Shown piece after piece: positions 7,954-15,917 of a stretch of DNA of 64,000 bases. Below the pieces are notes generated by a model. The model did not search any database. It was not told the DNA's origin and saw only the letters and a list, made by a program, of their open reading frames with translations. Within the stretch, counting starts at the first letter, position 1. Each line of letters begins with the position of its first letter. The position numbers and the translations under genes are program-made. Source of the DNA: Aliishimia sp963678085 (GTDB lineage Bacteria > Pseudomonadota > Alphaproteobacteria > Rhodobacterales > Rhodobacteraceae); the NCBI GenBank assembly GCA_963678085.1, contig OY782680.1, positions 2,046,001 to 2,110,000 of the forward strand, read 5' to 3'.

Positions 7954-8718
7954 TTAAATCCCTTCAAAAACAAACATTTGGTTCTGAAGCGCGGCCTTGA
8001 GAACCGCTTGCGCTGTTGTTTCGACCGAAAGGCATTCACGCGCTTGCCTTAGGTGCTTTTCAACCGTCGCCTGCTTAAGTCCCATCAGCATGGCAATATC
8101 TTGCGTGGTTTTCCCATCACCAACCCATTGCAGCGCCTCGATCTGGCGCGGCGAGAGCGCACGGCTCGGGGCAGAGTAGGGCATGGTCAGAATTCGTAAG
8201 TGCGCCACATTGTTCATCAATATAATGTCTGGCCCGAACGTCTCCCACAAGGTGTCCACCTCTTCCTGGGTCATGCCCTTTCTTGCGGTCAGCGCTATCG
8301 CCCCTTTTTCACGAGTGTTGCGAGAGTTGAAACTGACTGTATACCCCGCCTTTACGCCCATTTTCTCATTGAACTCGCGCATCTCAAACGCATTTGGCGA
8401 CAGCTCCCCAGCAGCCGCCATTTGGTCAAGCAGCCGCCAACTTTCCGCGCCGACATGTTCGAGCGCCCAGCGAAGCATAGGCGCATCAAAATATTTTCCT
8501 TGCCCAAGAAATACATCAATATAGGCCTTGTCATGATTGGTAAGAATGACAAAATCATCAGGATCACCCAGCGAGCGCGAGGTTCTGTAGCGAGTATAGC
8601 CGTAAATCAGCCGATCAAACCCAAACTCGGCCATTTTTGTGGTATGCGCGCCCCAAAGCTCCTCTAAGCTGTGGCAATTGCATATAAACATGAGATATTC
8701 GTGCAAATTTGGGGTCAT
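7954..8718 (-). CDS. LuxR-family transcriptional regulator (autoinducer-binding domain, LuxR solo)
   Basis: A 254-residue regulator with an N-terminal autoinducer-binding-type domain (FGFDRLIYGYTRYR, YFDAPMLRWALEH) and a C-terminal GerE helix-turn-helix (LSPRQIEALQWVGDG, TTQDIAMLMGLKQATVEKH; about residues 190-250). No luxI synthase lies in the window, so it is a solo that may sense acyl-homoserine lactones or another ligand. I chose ATG 8718, 4 bases after the aroQ stop; a TTG at 8739 would overlap aroQ by 17 bases. The closeness suggests cotranscription with aroQ. Confidence 0.82.
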   Translation of the reverse strand: MTPNLHEYLMFICNCHSLEELWGAHTTKMAEFGFDRLIYGYTRYRTSRSLGDPDDFVILTNHDKAYIDVFLGQGKYFDAPMLRWALEHVGAESWRLLDQMAAAGELSPNAFEMREFNEKMGVKAGYTVSFNSRNTREKGAIALTARKGMTQEEVDTLWETFGPDIILMNNVAHLRILTMPYSAPSRALSPRQIEALQWVGDGKTTQDIAMLMGLKQATVEKHLRQARECLSVETTAQAVLKAALQNQMFVFEGI

Positions 8719-8722
8719 GTGG

Positions 8723-9157
8723 TCAGGATAAATGGGCAATCATTGCGTCTAGTGCCAAAGTGTAGGACTGCGCCCCAAAACCGGAGATCTGCCCAATACA
8801 TACTGAAGCAATCATAGAATGATGCCTAAAGGTTTCTCTTGCGTGAATATTGCTGAGATGGATTTCGATCACGGGCAATTCGATGGCCGAAATCGCATCA
8901 CGCAGCGCAATGGAGCTATGGGTATAGGCAGCGGCGTTCAACAGCACGCCGGCATGACATCCGCGCGCGGCGTGCAGCGCATCGACCAGTGCACCTTCAT
9001 GATTGGATTGAACCGCCTCAAGCGCGTAACCTTGCGAGCCCGCACGCTGTGTGATCGTTTCGACAATATCTTGTAAGGTCGTTGAGCCATAGATCTCAGG
9101 TTGGCGCGTGCCCAAGAGATTTAGGTTGGGACCGTTCAATAAAAGAAGAGAAGCCAT
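8723..9157 (-). CDS. aroQ: 3-dehydroquinate dehydratase, type II
   Basis: Dehydrates 3-dehydroquinate to 3-dehydroshikimate in the shikimate pathway. The protein of about 144 residues has the type II signature LNGPNLNLLGTRQPEIYG, with the catalytic Tyr at the end of this block and the Arg before it, plus NAAAYTHSSIALRDA and the IEIHLSNIHARE block containing the active-site His. A second in-frame ATG at 9166 is also possible (147 residues). It is followed 4 bases later by the LuxR-family gene on the same strand. Confidence 0.94.
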   Translation of the reverse strand: MASLLLLNGPNLNLLGTRQPEIYGSTTLQDIVETITQRAGSQGYALEAVQSNHEGALVDALHAARGCHAGVLLNAAAYTHSSIALRDAISAIELPVIEIHLSNIHARETFRHHSMIASVCIGQISGFGAQSYTLALDAMIAHLS

Positions 9158-9402
9158 GATTTCCATTCGCTCGTTGTTTTTCGCTTATCTTGCCGATTTT
9201 TTAGGGAATAGCCAGAGAGAGGCAGTTTAGGCAATGTGGCTCTGCACCATCGGCGCAACAGGTAATGTTACATAACACTGATTATAAGAATAATTGATGG
9301 GGATTATTTTCGCCAAACATATCTAGGCCCCTTGATCTTGCGCAGCAAAACCTAATCTGTCACTTGGGAACATATATTAACCGACCCTGACAGGAGGCCA
9401 GT

Positions 9403-10002
9403 ATGGCGTTTGAACTTCCAGATCTTCCCTATGCACATGATGCGCTCGCAGATAAAGGCATGTCCGCCGAGACGTTGGAGTATCACCACGATCTGCACCA
9501 CAAAGCCTATGTAGATAATGGCAATAAGCTGATTGCTGGCACCGAGTGGGACGGCAAATCTATGGAAGAGATTATCGTCGGCACCTATGACAAATCCGCC
9601 GTGGCGCAGAACGGAATTTTCAACAATATCAGCCAGCTGTGGAACCATAACCAGTTCTGGGAAATGATGGGCCCTGGCGCAAGCGCGATGCCGGGTGAGT
9701 TGGAAAAAGCCCTGATCGAAAGCTTTGGCTCTGTAGACGAGTTCAAGGCGCAATTCTCAGCTGCAGGTGCTGGCCAGTTCGGCTCTGGCTGGTGCTGGCT
9801 TGTGAAAAACGCGGATGGCTCATTGGCTGTGACCAAGACGGAAAACGGTGTGAACCCGCTTTGCTTTGGGCAAACCGCGCTTTTGGGATGTGATGTTTGG
9901 GAGCATTCCTACTATATCGACTTCCGCAACAAGCGCCCGGCTTACCTGAGCAACTTCTTGGATAATCTGGTCAACTGGGAAAACGTCGCCTCGCGCATGT
10001 AA
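9403..10002 (+). CDS. sodB: superoxide dismutase [Fe] (Fe/Mn family)
   Basis: Converts superoxide to oxygen and hydrogen peroxide in the cytoplasm. The 199 residues carry the four metal ligands: His28 in EYHHDLHH, His82 in LWNHNQFW, and Asp164 and His168 in DVWEHSYYIDFRNKR. The sequence AGQFGSGW around the second-sphere region and the overall length favour the iron type, but metal choice cannot be proved from sequence. CAGGAGGC precedes the ATG. A gap of about 245 bases upstream contains an AT-rich stretch (9270-9300) but no operator I can name. It stands alone and converges with gapR. Confidence 0.95.
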   Translation: MAFELPDLPYAHDALADKGMSAETLEYHHDLHHKAYVDNGNKLIAGTEWDGKSMEEIIVGTYDKSAVAQNGIFNNISQLWNHNQFWEMMGPGASAMPGELEKALIESFGSVDEFKAQFSAAGAGQFGSGWCWLVKNADGSLAVTKTENGVNPLCFGQTALLGCDVWEHSYYIDFRNKRPAYLSNFLDNLVNWENVASRM

Positions 10003-10010
10003 TTTACCGG

Positions 10011-10042
10011 GGGTCGCAATGTCGAAACTTGCATTGCGACCC
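10011..10042. terminator. terminator-like hairpin between sodB and gapR
   Basis: A perfect 11-bp stem (GGGTCGCAATG 10011-10021, CATTGCGACCC 10032-10042) with a 10-base loop lies 8 bases after the sodB stop and before the convergent gapR gene. No U tract follows, so it may act as a stability hairpin or a weak bidirectional terminator. Confidence 0.6.
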
Positions 10043-10072
10043 ATTCTAAGAGACCGCCCTGCCCCGCAGGTT

Positions 10073-10342
10073 TCACATCCCCAGAGCCTCTTTATACATC
10101 TCAAGCATGGCTTCTTCTTCGGCAATGTCATCCTTGTCGCGCTTGCGCAGCGCAATCACCTTGCGCATAACTTTGGTATCGTAACCGCGGGCTTTGGCCT
10201 CTGCCATAACCTCTTTTTGCTGCTCGGCGATGTCTTTCTTTTCCGCCTCAAGCCTCTCGAAGCGCTCGATAAACTGTCTCAGCTCATTGGCTGTGACTTT
10301 GTAGCTATCCGGCTTTGATGTTTCTTCGACCAACTCTTCCAT
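10073..10342 (-). CDS. gapR: GapR-family DNA-binding protein (DUF2312/UPF0335)
   Basis: An 89-residue, highly charged, coiled-coil protein matching the GapR (DUF2312) family of Alphaproteobacteria: LRQFIERFERLEAEKKDIAEQ, then EAKARGYDTKVMRKVIALRK. In Caulobacter, GapR binds overtwisted AT-rich DNA ahead of the replication fork and helps topoisomerases and chromosome segregation. Length and motif order match almost end to end. It is convergent with sodB and appears monocistronic. Confidence 0.9.
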   Translation of the reverse strand: MEELVEETSKPDSYKVTANELRQFIERFERLEAEKKDIAEQQKEVMAEAKARGYDTKVMRKVIALRKRDKDDIAEEEAMLEMYKEALGM

Positions 10343-10479
10343 AGCGCGTTCCCTCTCTGATCTGCCTCGTAGGGTCTTTGGCTACTTGCTCGCATCCCGT
10401 GCTTCAAGCCTCTTTTACGCCTCTTGCTCAAATCACGCCGATCCACTAGCAGGGGGCCATTCTATGGGGGATTTTTGGC

Positions 10480-10704
10480 ATGACGATTTTCGATGCGCTG
10501 GTTTGGGCGGGCACGGCGATGACTTTGTCCGGGCTTGGGCTTTTGGTTTTCTGCATTGTGAAGGTTATGCGGGCGCGGAAAACCGCCAGCTCGGATGACG
10601 CGATGCGGGCTGCCATGCAAAAGGTTATCCCGCTAAATCTTGGCGCGCTTGCGATTTCTGCAATTGGCTTGATGTTAGTGATTGTGGGCATTTTTCTCAG
10701 CTAA
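10480..10704 (+). CDS. small two-helix membrane protein, hypothetical
   Basis: A 74-residue protein with two predicted membrane helices (about residues 8-28 and 49-73) separated by a basic loop (KVMRARKTASSDDAMRAAMQK). I recognise no family with a known function. Hydrophobicity pattern, ATG and coding bias support a real gene. A shifted open frame over the same DNA (10386-10598) lacks these features. It sits 50 bases ahead of the sulfurtransferase-like gene on the same strand. Confidence 0.65.
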   Translation: MTIFDALVWAGTAMTLSGLGLLVFCIVKVMRARKTASSDDAMRAAMQKVIPLNLGALAISAIGLMLVIVGIFLS

Positions 10705-10754
10705 CATTGGCCTGAATACTGGACAAGTTTTGCGGGGCTGGGTAGCTTTTGGGC

Positions 10755-11165
10755 ATGCAGATCAACACCATAACACCCCGCTATAGCGTTTCGCCCCAAA
10801 TCGAGACATCGAATTTGACCGAGATTGTCGCACAAGGTTTCTCTACCGTAATTTGCAATCGGCCGGATGAGGAAATTGCTCACCCGCAACAGGCTGAGGC
10901 TATGAAAGCCGCGGCTGAGGCGTTGGGCCTGGCTTTCCATTATAACCCATTGACGATGCAAACCTTTACGCCAGAGCGGATCGCGGCGCAAAAGCAAATC
11001 ATTTCTGACGCCTCTGGTCCGGTTCTGGCCTATTGCGGCTCTGGTACGCGCTCTTGTATGGCCTGGGCTCTTGGGGCAAGTGCGGAAATGAGCGCAGATG
11101 AGATTTTGGGGTTGGCGCAAGGGGCTGGGTATAATCTGGAAGGGCTGCGCGCTGCCCTGGGCTAA
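10755..11165 (+). CDS. TIGR01244 family phosphatase/sulfurtransferase-like protein
   Basis: A 136-residue protein of the beta-lactamase-hydrolase-like / TIGR01244 family, a dual-specificity-phosphatase-like fold with a C(X)5R loop, here CGSGTRS (about residue 97). Family features are the N-terminal SVSPQI, the FSTVICNRPDEE block and the invariant YCGSGTRS. In Rhizobium-type Blh proteins this domain is fused to a beta-lactamase fold; here it stands alone. The substrate is unknown. I chose ATG 10755 over an upstream TTG at 10749. Confidence 0.78.
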   Translation: MQINTITPRYSVSPQIETSNLTEIVAQGFSTVICNRPDEEIAHPQQAEAMKAAAEALGLAFHYNPLTMQTFTPERIAAQKQIISDASGPVLAYCGSGTRSCMAWALGASAEMSADEILGLAQGAGYNLEGLRAALG

Positions 11166-11182
11166 GTCGCCGCTGCGCCCGG

Positions 11183-12409
11183 TTACGAATTAAGATCCGG
11201 CAGGTCTGGAAGGTCGGGCAAATCCGGGAGATCTGGCAAGTCAGGGAGGTCGGGAAGTCCGGGCATCGGGGGAAGCTCACCGGGCATGAGATCCATGTGG
11301 GCATCGTCTGTTGGCAGATCTGTTGGCAAATCCCCCGGAATATCAGGAATATCAGGCAGGTCGGGCAGATCCATATCGGGCAAGCCGCCCGGCATCTCTA
11401 TATCGGGCGCGCCCAAGGGTGGCATATCAGTTGCGGGCAGATCGAGCGCGGCGGCTGGTGGCTCAGCCAAGGGGCTTTCACTGGGCGCGTCGTCCATGCT
11501 GGCGGCTTTTGGCGTTGTGCTTTGATGGGTTGGCACAATGCGCAATGCGCGCCGTCCCTCAACCTGACCGAGTTTGCCATAGGCCACGCGGCGCCCTGCC
11601 GCAGTCTGCAATTCGGCCTTTTGCACCGCCTCTTCTGGTAGATCGAGTAAGTCCCCGACAGAGAGCTGGATGATTTCATTATAGCTTAAACGCAGCCGGG
11701 CCAATCCAACGCGCACATCTGTTCTGAGAACCGAGGCCGTCTCCCCCAAAGAGGTGGGCTCCTCTCCATTTCCATTGTTCTCCGCGTCCGCTATTTCTTG
11801 GACAGATTGATTATCCACACGGGGCAGCAATAGCTGCAACACGCCTTGCTGCTTTCCAACATCCACGTCGATATTGAGAGTGAAATGCTTATATTCAGGG
11901 GCCTCAAGCGCCATGGCGAGATGGCGCGCACTTGAGATCGCGGCCCCGTAGCGCACGCCGCGCAAAAGCATGCGATCTTCTAGCTCATCGGGGGCCTCGC
12001 CAGCCAAACGGAACAGCGCATCAATGATCGGGGCCACAAGCGCGGCGTCGGTCTTGGTCGGTTTGCGAGGCTCTGCCCCTTGCGCAGGCTCGATCACCCG
12101 CCCCATTGTTTGTTGCTGCACGATGGCTGTGACCAGTTCAGGCCCAACCAGCGCGGCACCGGGCCCACGGCTAGGTGTGTCGAGCAAAATCAAAAGGGTT
12201 TTCTCGTCAACATCGTCCAGCACATCAACCGGCTCGCTGACAGCCTCTGTCAATCCAATTGCTGCCATAGCCAATTGCATCTCAGATTCTGCCGCTTTCG
12301 ATAAGGACACGCGCAAAGAGCGCACTGCCGTCATAGCGCGGGCTTGATGTCTATGCTGGCCGGCGAGCGCTTTGCGCTTCAGGACCGACTGAGAAGTTGT
12401 CTCGCTCAT
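11183..12409 (-). CDS. FliM/FliN-family (SpoA domain) protein with Leu-Pro-Asp repeat tail
   Basis: A 408-residue protein related to flagellar switch proteins. The N-terminal 200 residues are FliM-like in pattern, and a SpoA/FliN-type C-ring domain follows (about residues 225-290: VGLARLRLSYNEIIQLSVGD, LLDLPEEAVQKAEL). The last 80 or so residues are a low-complexity tail of repeated Leu-Pro-Asp triplets ending in several perfect LPD units. Such proteins occur in Rhodobacterales outside the main flagellar cluster. It probably contributes to the motor switch or an anchoring role, which is inference. I chose ATG 12409, where conserved sequence starts; an in-frame GTG at 12451 is an alternative. 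Confidence 0.75.
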   Translation of the reverse strand: MSETTSQSVLKRKALAGQHRHQARAMTAVRSLRVSLSKAAESEMQLAMAAIGLTEAVSEPVDVLDDVDEKTLLILLDTPSRGPGAALVGPELVTAIVQQQTMGRVIEPAQGAEPRKPTKTDAALVAPIIDALFRLAGEAPDELEDRMLLRGVRYGAAISSARHLAMALEAPEYKHFTLNIDVDVGKQQGVLQLLLPRVDNQSVQEIADAENNGNGEEPTSLGETASVLRTDVRVGLARLRLSYNEIIQLSVGDLLDLPEEAVQKAELQTAAGRRVAYGKLGQVEGRRALRIVPTHQSTTPKAASMDDAPSESPLAEPPAAALDLPATDMPPLGAPDIEMPGGLPDMDLPDLPDIPDIPGDLPTDLPTDDAHMDLMPGELPPMPGLPDLPDLPDLPDLPDLPDLPDLNS

Positions 12410-12468
12410 TTCTGCCGTCTTGGCTTGGAACCCCTTATGAGTTTTAGCCACAGAGTATTACCATAGCC

Positions 12469-15138
12469 TTACTGCAGCGTGGTCTTTGCCGGGGAATTCA
12501 GCTTTACCCGAAATCCGGTGCCGCGCGGTACATCCAGATAGGAGATTGTGCCACCCAAACGCTGCATAATCTCTTGGCAAATCGCCAGCCCAAGCCCTGC
12601 CCCGCTGCCATCACTTTCCCCCACACGAGAAAACTTTTCAAATATAACAGAGCGTTCGCTGGCCGGTATCCCCGCCCCGTTATCCACAAAATCGATATGA
12701 AGGGCGGTATCTTGTGCACTGACTGAGATCGTCAATTCTGGCTGCTTGGCGCTACAATATTTGCTCGCATTTGAAATAATATTGATAAACACCTGCGTTA
12801 AGCGGTCAATATCGGTGTATACGTGCAACTGTTCGTGCTCTGGCGCGCGCATGATTTGCAGCGCAGAGCTCCCGTTGGCGAGCACCGCTTGCTCTGCCCG
12901 GTCCAAAATATCTGACAGTTTTCCCTCTTGCAGATGTAAGGTCACCTGCCCGTTTTCCAGCACTGACAGATCCAGAAGATCATCAAGGAGCCGCGTCAGG
13001 CGGATCGTTTCAGAGTGAATAATCGAGGCAAAGCGGGTTTGCTCTTCTGGCTCTAGGCTATGCGTGTCGCGCAATATTTCTGAGAACGCACGGATCGATG
13101 TCATGGGCGTGCGCAGCTCATGGCTAATCTGGCTGAGAAAGGCATCTTTTTGCACCGAGAGCTGAGTTAGTTTCGTATTGGCGTCTTTTAACTGGGCGGC
13201 TGTCCGCGTCAGCTCGGCTGATTTGGCCTCAAGCTGGTTTGAATATTCTAGGATCTGCGCGGATTCATCGGCAACGGCGATCAGTTCTTTGACCGTAATT
13301 CCGGGACCGCCTGCGATCTGGGCAACCATCGCATGCGCTGTGGCAGCCCCCACGCTTGCGGCCAGTTCGCGCTCTAGGGTTTGCAGGAACTCGCTGGTGG
13401 GTTCGGGCATCTGGCCGGGGGCGCGCTGGCGTAGGGCTTCGCTGGCAAAGAGCGCCTTTGCATCATCGGGCCCAAGAATACGCTGCGCCATGATCATGAG
13501 GTCTTCGGCCTCTGCCGCTGCCAACGTCCAGCCCTGCCCCTTGCCGCTATGTTCAAAGACATTCACAATCTGCGCGCCCTGCAAGCGCTCTAGCGGGTCG
13601 GGGAAGGTCAGCATGGACACGGCCACAAAGGTGAAGAAGTTGAGCGAAAGTGACCACCAAATCGCATGCACGGTTGGATCAAGCCCGGTGATCCCGAACA
13701 GCGCATGCGGGCGCAGCCAAGATAGCCCCCAAGGCCCTTGCGCCAAGAGCTCAGCGCTCATCACCCCGCCAGCGCCAAAACTGGGCAAAAACATGCTCCA
13801 GAGCCAAATGAGAAACCCAATGGTAAGGCCACTGAGCGCGCCAAAACGGGTAGCGCCGCGCCAGAAAATCCCGCCAATCAGGGCCGGTAGGAATTGAGCA
13901 ACGCCTGCAAAGGCAATCAGCCCGATTGAGGCCAGCGCGGCACTGCCACCCGAGAGGCGATAATAGAAATACCCCAGAAAGATGATCAGTCCTATCGAGA
14001 TACGCCGCGAGCGTAGTACCACCTGGCGCACGTCGCCCGAAACACTGGCCCCCTGCCCCTTTGAGGACAGCCAGATCGGCATCACGATATGGTTCGAGAC
14101 CATGGTTGCAAGCGCGAGGCTGGCCACAATGACCATGGAGGTCGCAGAGCTAAATCCCCCCAGAAAAGCAAGAAAGGCAAGCGTTTCCTGGTTTTGCGTG
14201 AGCGGCAGGGTGAGCACGAAGAGATCGGGGTTTTCGCCGGGCAGATATTCTAGACCGACAACGGCGATCGGCACCACGAACAGGCTCATGGCGATGAGGT
14301 AGAGCGGGAATAGGAAAGAGGCGCGCTCTAGCTGGCGGTCATTGTCATTTTCCACCACAAGCACATGAAACATGCGCGGCAGGCACAGGAACGCAGCCGC
14401 AGCCACAAAGGTGAGCGACATCCAGCGGGGCCCGTCAATCGCCTTAGCACCGATCTCGGAGGCATCAATGCGTGCCATAATATCCGCAGGCCCCTCGGCC
14501 ATGCCCCAGACCACGAAAACGCCAACGGCAAGCAGCGCGATCAATTTCACAATGGCTTCCACCGCGATGGCTATGACGATACCGTGCTGGCGCTCTTGTG
14601 CGTTCAGGCTGCGGGTTCCGAAAAGCAGCGTGAAAAGCGCAAGACCAAGGGTGGTCCAAAGTGCGGCGGTGCCCGTGTCGAACTCGGCTTGGTCTGAAAA
14701 AACCGACAGAGACAAGGTAACGGACTGTAATTGCAGCGCGATATAGGGGGTAACTCCGATAACCGCGACGCCGGTGACGCAGATGGCCAAGGTGTTGGAT
14801 TTGCCGAAACGTGCCGAGATCAAATCCGCAATGGAGGTCACGCGCTGTGTGCGTCCGATGCGGACCAATTTGCGCAGCACCCACCACCAGCCAAACATGA
14901 CCAAGCTGGGGCCAAGGTAGATCGTCACGAATTCGAGCCCGGAGCGGGCCGCATAGCCAACCGCGCCGTAAAAGGTCCAGGCCGTACAATAAATTGACAG
15001 TGAGAGCGTATAGACAAAGGAAGAGGACAGCCACCGCCCTGCCCCGCGGGCCGCAGTGCGCTCAGCTGCGAAAGCGATCAAGAATAGCAACGCCACATAG
15101 ATCAGGCACACGCTAATCGCGGTGTTGAGCGTTGCCAT
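12469..15138 (-). CDS. CrbS-like sensor histidine kinase with sodium/solute-symporter N-terminal domain
   Basis: An 889-residue membrane kinase. The first 540 or so residues form a sodium:solute symporter-like multi-helix domain (SLSIYCTAWTFYGAVGYAAR, VTSIADLISARFGKS). A linker and a coiled coil lead to a HisKA domain with the phospho-accepting His in SQISHELRTPMTSIRAFSE (about residue 672) and a HATPase_c domain (NASKY, DNGAGIP, GAGLGLAICQEI). This architecture is that of CrbS, which with CrbR controls acetate use in Vibrio and Pseudomonas. The start codon is an ATG. A small membrane protein and a receiver protein lie just upstream on the same strand and form its likely operon. Confidence 0.88.
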   Translation of the reverse strand: MATLNTAISVCLIYVALLFLIAFAAERTAARGAGRWLSSSFVYTLSLSIYCTAWTFYGAVGYAARSGLEFVTIYLGPSLVMFGWWWVLRKLVRIGRTQRVTSIADLISARFGKSNTLAICVTGVAVIGVTPYIALQLQSVTLSLSVFSDQAEFDTGTAALWTTLGLALFTLLFGTRSLNAQERQHGIVIAIAVEAIVKLIALLAVGVFVVWGMAEGPADIMARIDASEIGAKAIDGPRWMSLTFVAAAAFLCLPRMFHVLVVENDNDRQLERASFLFPLYLIAMSLFVVPIAVVGLEYLPGENPDLFVLTLPLTQNQETLAFLAFLGGFSSATSMVIVASLALATMVSNHIVMPIWLSSKGQGASVSGDVRQVVLRSRRISIGLIIFLGYFYYRLSGGSAALASIGLIAFAGVAQFLPALIGGIFWRGATRFGALSGLTIGFLIWLWSMFLPSFGAGGVMSAELLAQGPWGLSWLRPHALFGITGLDPTVHAIWWSLSLNFFTFVAVSMLTFPDPLERLQGAQIVNVFEHSGKGQGWTLAAAEAEDLMIMAQRILGPDDAKALFASEALRQRAPGQMPEPTSEFLQTLERELAASVGAATAHAMVAQIAGGPGITVKELIAVADESAQILEYSNQLEAKSAELTRTAAQLKDANTKLTQLSVQKDAFLSQISHELRTPMTSIRAFSEILRDTHSLEPEEQTRFASIIHSETIRLTRLLDDLLDLSVLENGQVTLHLQEGKLSDILDRAEQAVLANGSSALQIMRAPEHEQLHVYTDIDRLTQVFINIISNASKYCSAKQPELTISVSAQDTALHIDFVDNGAGIPASERSVIFEKFSRVGESDGSGAGLGLAICQEIMQRLGGTISYLDVPRGTGFRVKLNSPAKTTLQ

Positions 15139-15405
15139 TTAGTGCTCCGTGCCGGGCGGCTGGGATGGGGTGGGCTCGGACACCCAGGCTGCAAGCACAC
15201 CGCACAGCATGCAAAGCCCAAACCAGACGGAAAAGAGATAGGCCAAGAGCGATGGCAATCGGTGCTCCGCCCCCTGGCTCCCTAAGATCGGAACCAGAAA
15301 CAGGAAAGTCGCGAAGATCGGCAGGATTTTCAGCCCATCAAGGAGCCGACGTTTGCGATAGCTGCGCTTTTCTAAAGTGGCGGAGGGGGCTGGTCGATCT
15401 GTCAT
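15139..15405 (-). CDS. small two-helix membrane protein upstream of CrbS-like kinase
   Basis: An 88-residue protein with a basic N terminus (LEKRSYRKRRLLDG) and two membrane helices (about residues 27-45 and 52-75). It abuts the kinase start and follows the receiver gene by 5 bases, so it is part of the three-gene signalling operon. Small proteins of this kind commonly sit beside symporter-like transporters and kinases; a structural or accessory role is only inferred. Confidence 0.7.
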   Translation of the reverse strand: MTDRPAPSATLEKRSYRKRRLLDGLKILPIFATFLFLVPILGSQGAEHRLPSLLAYLFSVWFGLCMLCGVLAAWVSEPTPSQPPGTEH

Positions 15406-15410
15406 GTGGC

Positions 15411-15815
15411 TTAAACAGGGGATTGCACCTGAGATTGCACAGGTGATTGCTCTGGGGCCATCTCACGCACGGCCTGAAGCACATCTGAATTTGCAAAAGG
15501 CTTGGTCATAAACCTATTCACCCCAGCAGTTTCCGCCAGCACACGATCCTGGTCTTGCCCGCGCGCGGTTAGCATCAAAACCGGCACATGATTGACACGC
15601 TCATCGGCGCGCATATCCCTAAGGATATCCAGCCCGCTGCGCCCCGGAAGCATCAAATCAAGGATCAATACATCTGGGGTGCGCTCAATGATACGATCAA
15701 GCGCGGTTCGACCTTCGCCATGGGCCTCCACATGCCAGCCATCCCGCATCAGCAAAAAGCGAATGGCCTCGACAATATTCTCTTCATCTTCCAACAGCAG
15801 GACATGCTTGCCCAT
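15411..15815 (-). CDS. single-domain response regulator (receiver only)
   Basis: A 134-residue receiver protein. The acid pair is in LLLEDEEN, the phosphorylated residue is Asp53 in DVLILDLMLPG, the switch Thr is in MLTARG and the conserved Lys is in FMTKPF. There is no DNA-binding output domain; the C terminus ends in a short repeat SPVQSQVQSPV. It is first in the operon with the small membrane protein and the CrbS-like kinase, so it is the likely phospho-acceptor. Classical CrbR has a LuxR-type output, so signalling here must go through another partner. Confidence 0.88.
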   Translation of the reverse strand: MGKHVLLLEDEENIVEAIRFLLMRDGWHVEAHGEGRTALDRIIERTPDVLILDLMLPGRSGLDILRDMRADERVNHVPVLMLTARGQDQDRVLAETAGVNRFMTKPFANSDVLQAVREMAPEQSPVQSQVQSPV

Positions 15816-15917
15816 TTGCCGCGTCTCCTCCCTAAGTCAGGCGCTTGCTTTGTTGATTTTTTTTGCGCCCAAGATACTATTGCTGGTTTTTACAGATCTG
15901 TCAAAAAAACCTCACCT

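Noticed and set aside
9260..9310. Fur- or RirA-type operator upstream of sodB
   Set aside because: The AT-rich stretch shows only partial inverted symmetry and no match good enough to name a regulator.
10386..10598. Open frame of 70 codons overlapping the small membrane protein gene
   Set aside because: It lacks a hydrophobic pattern or other coding signal; the shifted frame 10480-10704 has two clear helices.
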